This document shows positions 43,067 through 52,287 of a stretch of DNA of 64,000 bases, in pieces. The position numbers and the translations under genes are program-made. Position 1 is the stretch's first letter, and every line of letters begins with the position of its first letter. Source of the stretch: Palsa-504 sp963769715 (GTDB lineage Bacteria; Actinomycetota; Actinomycetes; Streptosporangiales; Streptosporangiaceae); NCBI GenBank assembly GCA_963769715.1, contig CAVYNE010000025.1, positions 186,001 through 250,000 of the forward strand, given 5' to 3'. Under the pieces are notes generated by a model that saw nothing but the letters and a program-made list of their open reading frames with translations, was not told the origin of the DNA and made no database searches.

Positions 43067-44238
43067 ATGAGGAAAAAGATCGACCCAGTAGTCGACGAAG
43101 CGATTGAGACCCTGAACATGAAGGACGGGCCTTCTCGCCGTCGGCTGATCGAGGGGCCGGCCTGTTCAGTGCCACGGCGGCCGCCTCCGCGCTGATCGCG
43201 GCGTGCAGTTCATCGAGTTCCAGCAGCGCAGCCCCGAATTCGACGTCGTCGACGGCGGCGGCTGCGGCCGGCAACTTCCCCACCACGCCCAAGTGGAAGT
43301 TCACGTTCGTGAACCACGTGACGGACAACGCGTTCTTCACGCCCACCCAGTACGGCTTCCAGGACGCCGCCGCGCTGCTCGGCCTGCCCACCCCAGCGTG
43401 GACCGGCGCCCTGTCCACCCAGCCGACGAACTCCACCATGCTGTCCGCCTTCAACGCCGCGGTCACGGCGGGTTCTCCCGGCATCGCGACCACCGTGGTC
43501 TCGGCCACCGCATTCACCGCGCCCATCAACAGCGCGCTGCAGGCGGGCATCCCGGTAGTCACCTACAACGCGAACGGTGCCGTCAGCAGCCCCACCAACG
43601 GCCTGGCTTACATCGGCCAGGAGCTGTACGTGTCGGGCCAGGCGGTCGGCGCGCGGCTTGCCTCGCTGATGAAGAAGGGCGACACGGCGGTCGGCTTCAT
43701 CGCCCAGCCCGGCGCGCTGAACATCCAGCCGCGCATGGACGGCGCGACGCAGGCCTTGCAGGCCGCCGGCATGAAGGTGATGTTCGGCAGCACGGGCGTC
43801 AACGCGGGCGCCTCGGCGACGCAGGAAGCCCAGGTGATCCCCCAGTTCCTCCAGTCGCACGGGTCCAGTCTCCAGGGCGTCTTCGCGGTCGACGGCGGCG
43901 ACACCGCCCTGCTCGGCACCTCGCTGGCCAAGTACAACCTGGTCGGCAAGGTCGCCGCCGGCGGCTTCGACCTGGAGCCGCAGACGCTGTCGGCGATCAC
44001 GGCCGGCCAGATCAGCTTCACCGTCGACCAGTCGCCGTACCTGCAGGGTTTCCTGCCCGTAATATATCTCTACCTCTGGCAGCTGTCCGGCGGGCTGGTG
44101 GCGCCGCCGACGACGGACACCGGCCTGAAGTTCGTGGTCAAGGGCAACGTGGGAGCGTACACGGCGCAGACGACCCGGTTCGAGGGGTCCACCTCACAGC
44201 AGAAATACATCAAGCACACCGGGCCTATCTCGACCTGA
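43067..44238 (+). pseudogene. Sugar ABC solute-binding lipoprotein with frameshift in the signal peptide
   Basis: The ATG at 43067 (GGAGGT upstream) encodes MRKKIDPVVDEAIETLNMKD followed by a twin-arginine start (SRRRLIEG). A single missing base near 43154-43158 then throws the frame off; the other frame continues GLFSATAAASALIAAC, a lipobox, and a complete periplasmic sugar-binding domain (WKFTFVNHVTDNAFFTPTQY, QAGIPVVTYNANG, DNG-like DQSPYLQGFLPVIYLYLWQL) to 44238. Restoring the base gives a Tat-exported lipoprotein of about 390 residues. It is either a sequencing error or a recent loss that would leave the importer without its binding protein. Confidence 0.8.
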
Positions 44239-44367
44239 TCGTCAAGTCGCGCAACACTAGGAATTGCAGGTCTGCGGCGGCTCGCCGGCGGCTACCCAAT
44301 GGTGAGCCGCCGCGGTACCTGGGTATGACTCCTGAACACAGGCATCCGGCGAAGCAGCGCGATTGGG

Positions 44368-45426
44368 ATGAGCGACGTGAGTGACACTGCCGAACGCAGC
44401 CCGGAGACCATCGGCACCGTACCCAACGGGCGAAAAGGCGGCCCGAGCATCGCCCGCCGCGCCTCCACCTTCCTGCTGAGACAGCGCGAGGCCAGCGTCC
44501 TGATCATCGCCGTTTTGCTGTTCGTCTACTTCGCGGTGACCACCACGAACTTCGTCAGCCACGGCAGCTTCGTCAACATCGCCCAGTACATGGCCCCGTA
44601 CGTGATCATCGGCATCGGCCTGGTGCTGCTGATGGTCTGCCTCGAGATCGACCTGTCGGTCGGGTTCGTCTGGACGCTGGCGCCGTACGTCGTGCGGTTC
44701 TTCGTCGACTCCGGGATCCCCACCCTCGTCGCCATCGTGATCACGGTGCTGCTGCTGGCGGTCGTCATCGGGGGGATCAACGGAGTCGTCACCACTGTCT
44801 TCGGCGTCCCGTCGCTAATCACCACGCTCGCTACCGGCTACATCATATTTGGCTACACGCTGACAATCTCCGCCGCGCAACAGGTGAACATCCCGACGAG
44901 CTCGCTGGGGCTCGGTCACTGGTTCGGTTTCGAGGCGTGGTCCGAGATCATCTGGGCCTCCGTCCTGGTCTTGATCTTCCACGTGATCCTGACCCGGACC
45001 CGGTGGGGCCTGTACACGGTCTCGGTCGGCGGCAACCTGCTCGGCGCCAGGGAGTCCGGCATCAAGGTCAACCGGATCAAGATCGGCAACTTCATGATCT
45101 GCAGCGGGCTCGGCGCGCTGGCCGGGATCATCGAGGCCTTCAAGAACAACATCATCGACCCGAGCGCCGGCCAGCTCGCGGTGGTGCTCGTCGCCCTGGC
45201 CGGCGCGGTGATCGGCGGCACCGCCATGTCCGGCGGCTCCGGCACCATGATCGGGCTCTGGCTCGGCATGCTCGTGCTCGGCATCCTGCAGGACGGGTTC
45301 AACCTGCGCGGCATCAGCTCGAACAAGTTCCTGATCATCCTGGGCGCGGCGATCCTGCTCGCGATGATCGCCAACACGTACCTCGCCCGGATGCGCAACG
45401 CTGGCCGGCTGCAATCCAAGTCGTGA
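44368..45426 (+). CDS. Sugar ABC transporter permease (RbsC/BPD_transp_2 type)
   Basis: The 352-residue protein has about nine helices and the branched family-2 permease motifs GIGLVLLMVCLEIDLSVGFV, FGVPSLITTLATGYIIFGYT and GGTAMSGGSGTMIGLWLGML, with the coupling segment NLLGARESGIKVNRIKIGNF. It forms a homodimeric channel for a monosaccharide or polyol. It lies 130 bp after the binding-protein gene and 34 bp before the ATPase. Confidence 0.92.
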   Translation: MSDVSDTAERSPETIGTVPNGRKGGPSIARRASTFLLRQREASVLIIAVLLFVYFAVTTTNFVSHGSFVNIAQYMAPYVIIGIGLVLLMVCLEIDLSVGFVWTLAPYVVRFFVDSGIPTLVAIVITVLLLAVVIGGINGVVTTVFGVPSLITTLATGYIIFGYTLTISAAQQVNIPTSSLGLGHWFGFEAWSEIIWASVLVLIFHVILTRTRWGLYTVSVGGNLLGARESGIKVNRIKIGNFMICSGLGALAGIIEAFKNNIIDPSAGQLAVVLVALAGAVIGGTAMSGGSGTMIGLWLGMLVLGILQDGFNLRGISSNKFLIILGAAILLAMIANTYLARMRNAGRLQSKS

Positions 45427-45460
45427 AGCAGCGCGCCAGACCCAGCACGGAGGCAGCGAA

Positions 45461-46267
45461 GTGAGCACACAGGAAACCGGCAGCGACCCGGCGCCGGCCG
45501 GCGACGACATCCTGCGGGTGGAGCACATCTCCAAGCGTTACGGCGCGGTGACCGCGCTGACCGACGTGAACCTGCACCTGGGGCGCGGCGAGGTGCTCGG
45601 CCTGATCGGTGACAACGGCGCGGGCAAGTCCACCCTGCTGAAGATCATCTGCGGCTTCCAGCCACCGACCAGCGGGCGGATCCTGCTCAACGGCGAGGAG
45701 GTTCACTTCACCTCGGTGAAGCAAGCCCGCTCGGCCGGCATCGACATCGTCTACCAGGACCTCGCGCTGGTCAACCAGCTCACCGTGTACCACAACATGT
45801 TCCTCAACCGCGAGCTGGTGCGCTGGCCGCTGCTCCGCAACAAGCGCATGCGCAAGCAGGCCCAGGAGCACCTGGACTCCATGGGGATAAAGACCCTGAA
45901 GTCGGTGGACGTCGAGGTGGCCAGCTTGTCCGGCGGCCAGCGGCAGGCCATCGCGGTGGCCCGCTCGGTGTTCTCCGACGCCAAGCTCCTGCTGCTGGAC
46001 GAGCCGCTGGCCGCCATGGGCGTCAAGGAAGGCGCGATGATCCTCGACCTGGTGCGCGATCTCAAGGAGCAGGGCATCTCGATCGTCATCATCGCGCACA
46101 ACTACGGCCAGGTGTTCCCGGTGTGCGACCGGGTGAACCTGCTGCAGGGCGGCAAGATCACCTTCGACAAGTACAGCCGGGACACCTCGGTCGAGGAGCT
46201 GACCGAGATAGTCGTCGCCGAGTACCGCAAGGCCCTGGAGGAGCGTCACCGCGCCGCCGCCTCCTGA
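45461..46267 (+). CDS. Sugar ABC transporter ATP-binding protein, single domain
   Basis: The 268-residue ATPase has Walker A GDNGAGKST, signature LSGGQRQA, Walker B LLLLDE followed by PLAAMG, and the switch region IIAHN. Unlike RbsA-type proteins it has only one ABC domain, as in FrcA/XylG-like small ATPases, so it would act as a homodimer. The switch position reads HN rather than HD. It completes the three-gene importer. Confidence 0.9.
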   Translation: MSTQETGSDPAPAGDDILRVEHISKRYGAVTALTDVNLHLGRGEVLGLIGDNGAGKSTLLKIICGFQPPTSGRILLNGEEVHFTSVKQARSAGIDIVYQDLALVNQLTVYHNMFLNRELVRWPLLRNKRMRKQAQEHLDSMGIKTLKSVDVEVASLSGGQRQAIAVARSVFSDAKLLLLDEPLAAMGVKEGAMILDLVRDLKEQGISIVIIAHNYGQVFPVCDRVNLLQGGKITFDKYSRDTSVEELTEIVVAEYRKALEERHRAAAS

Positions 46268-46339
46268 CCGTTACCGCTAGCTAACGGCTCCGGGCGTCAC
46301 AGGCCGAGGCACCGGGTTGCGCCGGGCATGATGGGGGGC

Positions 46340-47974
46340 ATGTCGATCTCACGCCTGGGCGGCTGCCCGCCCCGTCGCGCTGCGGCGGCGCTGACCGTGG
46401 CCGTGGCCGCCCTGCTCGGGGTCAGCGCCTGCTCCGCGTCCGCCACGTCCTCCGCTCCGGCGGCCGGAAGCACGCCGGCCGGCAGCACCCAGACCGGCAG
46501 CACCCAGACCGGGAGCGGGAGCACGCCGCAGGCAGCCGGGCCGCTCGTCCCGGCGCACAGCACGCTGCACTGGCATTCCTGCTCCGGCCAGCTGGCCCAG
46601 CAGGGCGTGCCCGACTGCACCATGCTGAGCGTCCCGGTCAACTACGCCGATCCCGGCGGCAGGCATATCAGCCTGGCCCTCGACATGATCCCGGCCACCG
46701 CGCCGAAGAGTCAGCAACAGGGGATCATGCTGGTCAACCCGGGCGGGCCCGGTGGTGACGGGCTGCCGCTCGCGGCCGAGATCGCGCAGGGCCTCAGCCC
46801 GGGCGTGGCCGCCAGCTACGACATCGTGGGCTTCGACCCGCGGGGCGTCGGGTCCTCGGTACCCGCGCTCAGCTGCGATCCCGGCTTTTTCTCCGGCGTG
46901 CGCCCGAACTACGTCCCGGCCAATGCCGCCGCCGAGCAGGTGCTCATCAATAGGGCGAAGATGTACGCCACCGACTGCGAGCAAAGGTTCGGCTGGCTGC
47001 TGCCCTATATGACCACCCAGGATGTGGCCCGCGACATGGACGCTATCCGCGCGGCGTTCGGCGTGTCGAAAATAAACTATTACGCGTTCTCTTACGGCAC
47101 CTATATCGGCCAGGTTTACGCCACTCTTTTTCCCGCCCACCTCCGCCGGATGGTCCTGGACAGCACCGTCGATCCCACCGGGGTCTGGTACACCAACAAT
47201 GTCGGGCAGGATTACGCTTTCCAGGGACGCATGGAGGCATTCTTCGCCTGGATGGCTAAATACAACGCCACCTACCATCTCGGCAGCACCGCTGCGCAGG
47301 TACAGGCCGCCTGGTACCAGGCCCGCAACCAGCTGCTCGCGCACCCCGTCAACGGCATGATCGGGGCCGACGAGTTCGACGACACCTTCTTGCTCGGCGG
47401 CTACCAAGACCAGCTCTGGCCGGGCTTGGCGCAGGCGCTCTCGTCCTACCTGAACGCCGGGCAGACCGCCGACCTGGTCGGCCAGTACCAGGCCAACGGC
47501 ACGCAGAACGAGAACGAGTTCGCCGTCTACAACGCGGTGCAGTGCTCGGACGTGAACTGGCCGCGCAGCTTCGCCTACTGGACGTCGGACACGGAGATGA
47601 TCTACAAGACGGCCCCGTTCCAAGCCTGGGACAACGCCTGGTTCAACGCCGCGTGCGCGTTCTGGCCGGTGAAGGGGCCGGCCAAGCCGCTGCAGATCAA
47701 GGGGGCCGGCCTGCCGGGCATCTTGATGCTGCAGGGCACGCTGGACCCGGCCACGCCGTACGCGGGCGCCCAGGACGCGCACAAGCTGCTGCCGTCCGCG
47801 CGGATGGTCGTGGTCGAGGGCGGCGGCAACCACGGGCAGTCCATGGAGCAGCCCTCGGACTCTTGCGTGCAGGGCTACCTGAACGCCTACCTCGGCACCG
47901 GGGCCCTGCCGGAGGCCGCGGGGCTGGTCAACGCCACCTGCCCGGCCATGGCCGCCCCGACGCCGGGAACCTGA
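46340..47974 (+). CDS. Secreted S33-family peptidase (tripeptidyl aminopeptidase-like) lipoprotein
   Basis: The protein has a signal peptide with lipobox VSAC, a Gly-Ser-Thr repeat linker (GSTQTGSTQTG), and an alpha/beta-hydrolase with oxyanion motif NPGGPGGDG, nucleophile elbow FSYGTYIG, Asp in QGTLDPATPY and His in GGGNHGQS. The C-terminal TAP-like domain is present. Relatives cleave N-terminal di- or tripeptides outside the cell. The ATG at 46340 has GGGGGGC upstream; two ATGs at 46328 and 46331 are alternatives. Confidence 0.88.
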   Translation: MSISRLGGCPPRRAAAALTVAVAALLGVSACSASATSSAPAAGSTPAGSTQTGSTQTGSGSTPQAAGPLVPAHSTLHWHSCSGQLAQQGVPDCTMLSVPVNYADPGGRHISLALDMIPATAPKSQQQGIMLVNPGGPGGDGLPLAAEIAQGLSPGVAASYDIVGFDPRGVGSSVPALSCDPGFFSGVRPNYVPANAAAEQVLINRAKMYATDCEQRFGWLLPYMTTQDVARDMDAIRAAFGVSKINYYAFSYGTYIGQVYATLFPAHLRRMVLDSTVDPTGVWYTNNVGQDYAFQGRMEAFFAWMAKYNATYHLGSTAAQVQAAWYQARNQLLAHPVNGMIGADEFDDTFLLGGYQDQLWPGLAQALSSYLNAGQTADLVGQYQANGTQNENEFAVYNAVQCSDVNWPRSFAYWTSDTEMIYKTAPFQAWDNAWFNAACAFWPVKGPAKPLQIKGAGLPGILMLQGTLDPATPYAGAQDAHKLLPSARMVVVEGGGNHGQSMEQPSDSCVQGYLNAYLGTGALPEAAGLVNATCPAMAAPTPGT

Positions 47975-48015
47975 TGAGCATTATCTGCCGGTATCGGCCC
48001 GTGTAGGCTGGAGTT

Positions 48016-48873
48016 ATGTTGCGGGTAAAGCCGCCGTGGTCCGCCTCGGTCCGGCTGCTCGATGAGCGGGATCGCAGCGCCGTGCTCGCCATCTGCGACC
48101 GTGATCCGGTGACCAACGTCTTCGTCAGCTCCCGCGTCCGCTCCCTCGGTCTCGAGCCCGGCCGGCTCGGCGCGCAGATGTGGGGACACGCGCCCGGCGG
48201 GCGGCTGGAATCGCTCTGCTACTCCGGCGCTAACCTGGTCCCGGTCGCCGCCACCGCGGACGCCGTGGTGGCGTTCGCCGACCGGGCGCTGCGGCAGGGG
48301 CGGCGGTGCTCGTCCGTGGTCGGTCCGGCCGCCGCGGTCCAGGCCCTGTGGGCCCTGCTGCGGCCGCACTGGGGACCGGCCCGGGAGGTCCGTCCGGTGC
48401 AGCCGGTCATGGTCACGCCGGGGCCGCCGCTGGTGCCGCCCGATCCGCTGGTCCGGCGGGTGCGGCCCGACGAGATCGACATCTTGTGGCCGGCCTGCGT
48501 GGCCATGTTCACCGAGGAGGTCGGCGTCTCGCCGGTCACCGGCGACGGCGGCGCGTCCTACCGGGCCCGGCTGGAGCAGCTCATCCGCGGCGGCCGGGCG
48601 TTCGCCAGGATCGAGAACGGCCAGGTGATCTTCAAGGCGGAGATCGGCGCGGTCACGCCGCAGGTCTGCCAGGTGCAGGGGGTGTGGGTCCGGCCGCAGT
48701 CCCGCGGCCAGGGCCTGGCCGCGCCCGGCATGGCCGCGGTCGTGGTCGAGGCGGCCCGCTCGATCGCGCCGCTGGTATCCCTGTACGTCAACGACTTCAA
48801 CGCCCCGGCCCGCGCGGCCTACCGGCGGGTCGGCTTCACCGAGACCGGCCGCCTCATGTCGGTGTTCTTCTAG
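48016..48873 (+). CDS. GNAT acetyltransferase with DUF4081 domain (Rv2867c-like)
   Basis: The 285-residue protein has an N-terminal DUF4081 region (VRLLDERDRSAVLAICDRDP, FVSSRVRSLGLEPG) and a C-terminal GNAT domain with the acetyl-CoA loop QSRGQGLAAPGMAAVV and VNDFNAPARAAYRRVGF. In mycobacteria and streptomycetes it follows ispG directly; here about 6.6 kb of accessory genes separate them. The substrate is unknown. Its stop overlaps the convergent marR stop. Confidence 0.9.
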   Translation: MLRVKPPWSASVRLLDERDRSAVLAICDRDPVTNVFVSSRVRSLGLEPGRLGAQMWGHAPGGRLESLCYSGANLVPVAATADAVVAFADRALRQGRRCSSVVGPAAAVQALWALLRPHWGPAREVRPVQPVMVTPGPPLVPPDPLVRRVRPDEIDILWPACVAMFTEEVGVSPVTGDGGASYRARLEQLIRGGRAFARIENGQVIFKAEIGAVTPQVCQVQGVWVRPQSRGQGLAAPGMAAVVVEAARSIAPLVSLYVNDFNAPARAAYRRVGFTETGRLMSVFF

Positions 48874-49349
48874 TCGCGGTCGCGGATCTTGCGGAGGTAC
48901 TCGACGATGGGGCCGAAGGCGTCCCTGATCTCCTCGAGCTGACGCGGGGATAGCCGGTCGATGAAATGCCGGCGCACGTTGTCCACGTGGTACGGGGCGA
49001 CCCGCTCGATGGCGGCCATGCCGCTGGCGGTCAGCACGGCGAACGTGCCCCGCTTGTCGCCCTCGCAGTCGTCGCGCCGGACCAGGCCGCGGTTCTCCAT
49101 CCGCGAGATCTGGTGGGACAGGCGGCTCCGCGACTGGCTGGTGGCGTCGGCGAGCTCGGTCATCCGTAGCCGCTGATCTGGGGCCTCGGACAGCTCGACC
49201 AGGATCTCGTAGTCGTGCCCGTTCAGGCCGTGCGCGTTCAGGTCGCGATCGAGCTGGCGTAGGAGCAACTGGGACAGGTGGACCGTGGCGCGCCAGGTCT
49301 GCTGCTCGTCAGGGCTCAGCCAGTGCGGCTGTCCGTCGGTCCCGGCCAT
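48870..49349 (-). CDS. MarR-family transcriptional regulator
   Basis: The 159-residue protein has the MarR winged helix: RLRMTELADATSQSRSRLSH followed by QISRMENRGLVRRDDCEGDK and the wing RGTFAVLTASG. It likely binds palindromic DNA as a dimer and responds to a small molecule. The ATG at 49349 lies inside the end of the upstream TPR open frame on the same strand. Confidence 0.9.
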   Translation of the reverse strand: MAGTDGQPHWLSPDEQQTWRATVHLSQLLLRQLDRDLNAHGLNGHDYEILVELSEAPDQRLRMTELADATSQSRSRLSHQISRMENRGLVRRDDCEGDKRGTFAVLTASGMAAIERVAPYHVDNVRRHFIDRLSPRQLEEIRDAFGPIVEYLRKIRDRD

Positions 49350-49834
49350 AACACGAATCTACCCTTGTCGCGCGAATAGGGCGACAGTGTTTGAGCTGGT
49401 CCCTGGGGCTTTGGGGGACCGGGACGGTCGTGCTCTGCTAAGGGCCGCTGGCCGGCCTGCCCCTCCTCAAGTAAACGGGCTTCGGCCAGCTTGGCCTGGC
49501 ACGCGTCCAGCTGCTGCCGTGCCAGCCTCTCGTGCCTGGTCAGGCCCAGGTCACGCAGCAGCGGCAAGCATGCCTCCAGGTAGCCGATGGCATGCCAGGG
49601 CTCCCCCAGGGACAGATGGCTCTCCGCTATCTTGAACAGGCACAAGGCGTAGGAGCACTGTGCTCCCTCGGCCCGGAATCCTTCCGCCGCCTGCCGGTAG
49701 GCCTCGATGGCCGCATCGCAGTGGCCCAGGCCCTTGTGGCTATCGCCGAGCAGGTTGAGGAAGTAGGCCGCCTCGCGCGGCTGGCGTCCAGCTGTCCCAG
49801 CCCCAGAACCTGGCAAATCGTCCGGCATTATCAT
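49316..49834 (-). CDS. TPR-repeat protein, probably a remnant of a larger regulator
   Basis: The 172-residue open frame has two tetratricopeptide-like repeats (AAYFLNLLGDSHKGLGHCDA, YALCLFKIAESHLSLGEPWH) of the kind found at the C-terminus of AfsR/SARP or NB-ARC regulators. No DNA-binding or ATPase part is present upstream, where the sequence is non-coding. The last 40 residues are unconserved and overlap marR by 34 bp. It may be a truncated gene or a small adaptor. Confidence 0.5.
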   Translation of the reverse strand: MIMPDDLPGSGAGTAGRQPREAAYFLNLLGDSHKGLGHCDAAIEAYRQAAEGFRAEGAQCSYALCLFKIAESHLSLGEPWHAIGYLEACLPLLRDLGLTRHERLARQQLDACQAKLAEARLLEEGQAGQRPLAEHDRPGPPKPQGPAQTLSPYSRDKGRFVLWPGPTDSRTG

Positions 49835-49998
49835 GGCGGCCCTTCTGGCTGGGCGGATGTCCCCTGCATCCGCCCGACTGTTTGATTAAATCAATCTGCC
49901 CACCATGCTGTTCTCGCCCCCTCCGCGAGAACAGGCATACCATAGCTGACAAATGTCGCGCTTAGTTCTCAGCCCCGTGAACCGATACCGAGGAGACC

Positions 49999-50952
49999 GT
50001 GGCCCAGCTGACGCCAGGAGATTCAGCTACGCCGACTGGTGCGCAGGCCGCCGCGGCGTACCTGCGCGAGATGCTGCTCCGTCCGGGCCGTTACCGGCGC
50101 AAGTGGGAGCAGTACGCCGAACGCAGCAGGCTGGGACAGGTGAATCAGCTCGCGGTCGCCGAGGTGCTCGCGCATTACCTGTGGGAGCACCCGCGGGCTC
50201 AGGGCGACGTCGACCTGCTGCCCCGGCAGCTGAAGGACACAGCCTCGCGGGCGCTGTCCGGCAAGCTGCTCAGCCGGGCCACGCTGGCCCTGTTCATGGA
50301 CGCGTTCGGGTTCAGCTCGTTCGAGCGGGAGCAGTTGATGAAGCTGTGGGAAGGCTCCGCCCACGTCCGCGTGCTTTCCGGCCCCCGGGCGATCCGCGAG
50401 GACAAGGCGAGCGCGCTCGGCAGCCCGCGGGCCAAGACGCTATCCCTGCATGATCATCATTATCTCGGCCCGGAGGGGCTGCCGGTCCGGCACCGCGTCA
50501 TCCACGTCATCGAAGCGCTGGTCGACGGCATGGACCGGCTGCCTTACCGGGCCGACACCAACGCCTTGTCCATCGAGGTCGGGCAGGGCTTCAGCGGCCT
50601 GGCCGGCCCCGTCTACCAGCCCATAACCGAACTGTTCGTGGTGGACATGCTGCTGGCCAAGCCGCTAGCCGCCGGGGAAACGGCCACCCTGGAGTACTCG
50701 GCGAGCTTTCATTACCCGACGCCGCCCCCGCCCGAATTCCGCCGCGTCGTGCAGTACTTCGTCGAGAACCTGGACATACGGATCGAGTTTCATCCCGACA
50801 AGCTGCCAGCCAACGTGGTGTGGGCGGTATGGGACGGGATGGAAGGCCCCATCGTCGAACGGGAGAACGTCGCCCTGGACAGCCAATTCGCCGTCCATCG
50901 CTACCTGCGCCTAGCCGAGAAGACCACCGTCGGCTTCCACTGGGACTGGTAG
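49999..50952 (+). CDS. Conserved actinobacterial protein of unknown function
   Basis: The 317-residue protein has an N-terminal helical, possibly HTH-like region (residues 30-125; LAVAEVLAHYLWEHPRAQGD, LALFMDAFGFSSFEREQLMK) and a C-terminal beta-rich domain (HDHHYLGPEGLPVRHRVIHV, LEYSASFHYPTPPPPEFRRV, ending TVGFHWDW). The two-part form recalls a family found widely in streptomycetes, with no known role. The GTG at 49999 has AGGAG upstream. It is divergent from the TPR frame and has no clear operon partner. Confidence 0.75.
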   Translation: MAQLTPGDSATPTGAQAAAAYLREMLLRPGRYRRKWEQYAERSRLGQVNQLAVAEVLAHYLWEHPRAQGDVDLLPRQLKDTASRALSGKLLSRATLALFMDAFGFSSFEREQLMKLWEGSAHVRVLSGPRAIREDKASALGSPRAKTLSLHDHHYLGPEGLPVRHRVIHVIEALVDGMDRLPYRADTNALSIEVGQGFSGLAGPVYQPITELFVVDMLLAKPLAAGETATLEYSASFHYPTPPPPEFRRVVQYFVENLDIRIEFHPDKLPANVVWAVWDGMEGPIVERENVALDSQFAVHRYLRLAEKTTVGFHWDW

Positions 50953-51017
50953 CCCTGACAGACAACGCTGCGCGCCAGGCGAAGCGGGGCGACGGCCCGG
51001 CGTGGCACGATCAGAGG

Positions 51018-52253
51018 GTGCGGAAGGACGAAGGCGCGGCGACCACTAGTGCCGAGTTGCGCGCGCACAATCTGGCGCGGCTGCTGCGCGCGGTCCACGG
51101 TGGCGGCGGCCAGGTCACCCGGGCCGAACTCACCAGGCAGCTCAGCCTGGCCCGGGGAACCGCCACCGTGCTGGTCAGGGAGCTGGCCGGACGGCAGCTG
51201 ATCGAGGAGCTGGCCAGCCCGGCCGACGCGCCGGCCGACATCAAGGTGCCGCGCACCCGGGGGCGTCCGACCGGCGTGCCCTCGGCGCACCCGCAGGGCC
51301 CGGTCGCGCTCGCGGTCGACCTGCGGGACGACTCGTTTACCCTGGCCGCCTTCGAGCTGACCGGGCGCTGCACCGTACTGGACCACCAGGAGCGGGATGC
51401 GGGCTCCGGTACCGGGGTGCTGGCCGACGTCGCGGCCAGGCTGAAGGTCCGCCGCCGCCAGTTCGGCGACCGCGTGGTCGGCATCGGGGTGGCGGTCCCC
51501 TCGCCGGTGAGCGGCGGCCAGATGGTGCAGCCGACCCTGCCAGACTGGCAGGACGTCGACGTGGCCGCGGTCCTCGGCAGCGAGATAGGCGAGGACGGAC
51601 CGATCCTGGCCGGCAACGACGCGACGCTGGCCGGCCTCGCCGAGGCTCGCCGCGGCGTGCTGCGCGGGGTCTCCGTCGCCTTGCACCTGCACGTCGCGAC
51701 CGGCATCGGCGGGGTGCTGCTGTCCGGCGGCCTGCCGGTGACCGGCGCTCATGGTTCGGCGGGGGAGTTCGGGCACATGCCGCTGACCGGCGGCAGCGAG
51801 CCCTGCCGGTGCGGCTCGGTCGGCTGCTGGGAACTCGACGCCGGCGCTCGCGGGCTGCTCCGCGCGGCGGGTCAGCCTGAGGAGGGCGACCGGATGGTCC
51901 ACGCCGAGCAGGTCATCGCGGCGGCGGACACCGACCCCGGCTGCGGCCAGGCCCTGGAGCGGGTGGCCGAGGCGCTCGGCCGCGGCATCGGCGCGCTGGT
52001 CAACGCCCAGGACCCGGCGGCCGTCGGGCTGTCCGGCCTGGCCGCCGAGATGTACCAGGCCGCGCCGGCCGCGGTCCGGGCCGGCTACCTGGCCACGCTG
52101 ATGCGGTTCCGCCGGCCAGAACCGCCCGCGCTGCTGCCGTCGACGCTGGGCGAACTCGGTGCGCTGACCGGCGCGTCAGAGCTGGTCTTCGACGCCTTCC
52201 TCACCCCGCGCGGCCTGCTCGCCTGGCCCGCGCCCGAGCAGAAAACCGCGTGA
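51018..52253 (+). CDS. ROK-family protein with N-terminal DNA-binding domain
   Basis: The protein has an N-terminal winged-helix (TRAELTRQLSLARGTATVLV) and a ROK domain with the GIGVAVPSPVSGGQMV segment, GNDATLAGLAEARRG (catalytic-type Asp), HVATGIGGVLLSGG and the zinc motif CRCGSVGCWE. It is thus a NagC/XylR-type sugar-responsive repressor, possibly with kinase ability. I chose the GTG at 51018; the open frame runs back into the previous gene but is not conserved there. No sugar operon is adjacent. Confidence 0.88.
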   Translation: MRKDEGAATTSAELRAHNLARLLRAVHGGGGQVTRAELTRQLSLARGTATVLVRELAGRQLIEELASPADAPADIKVPRTRGRPTGVPSAHPQGPVALAVDLRDDSFTLAAFELTGRCTVLDHQERDAGSGTGVLADVAARLKVRRRQFGDRVVGIGVAVPSPVSGGQMVQPTLPDWQDVDVAAVLGSEIGEDGPILAGNDATLAGLAEARRGVLRGVSVALHLHVATGIGGVLLSGGLPVTGAHGSAGEFGHMPLTGGSEPCRCGSVGCWELDAGARGLLRAAGQPEEGDRMVHAEQVIAAADTDPGCGQALERVAEALGRGIGALVNAQDPAAVGLSGLAAEMYQAAPAAVRAGYLATLMRFRRPEPPALLPSTLGELGALTGASELVFDAFLTPRGLLAWPAPEQKTA

Positions 52254-52287
52254 CTTCTCCGTGACTAGCTGGTAAGTTCCCGTCCTC

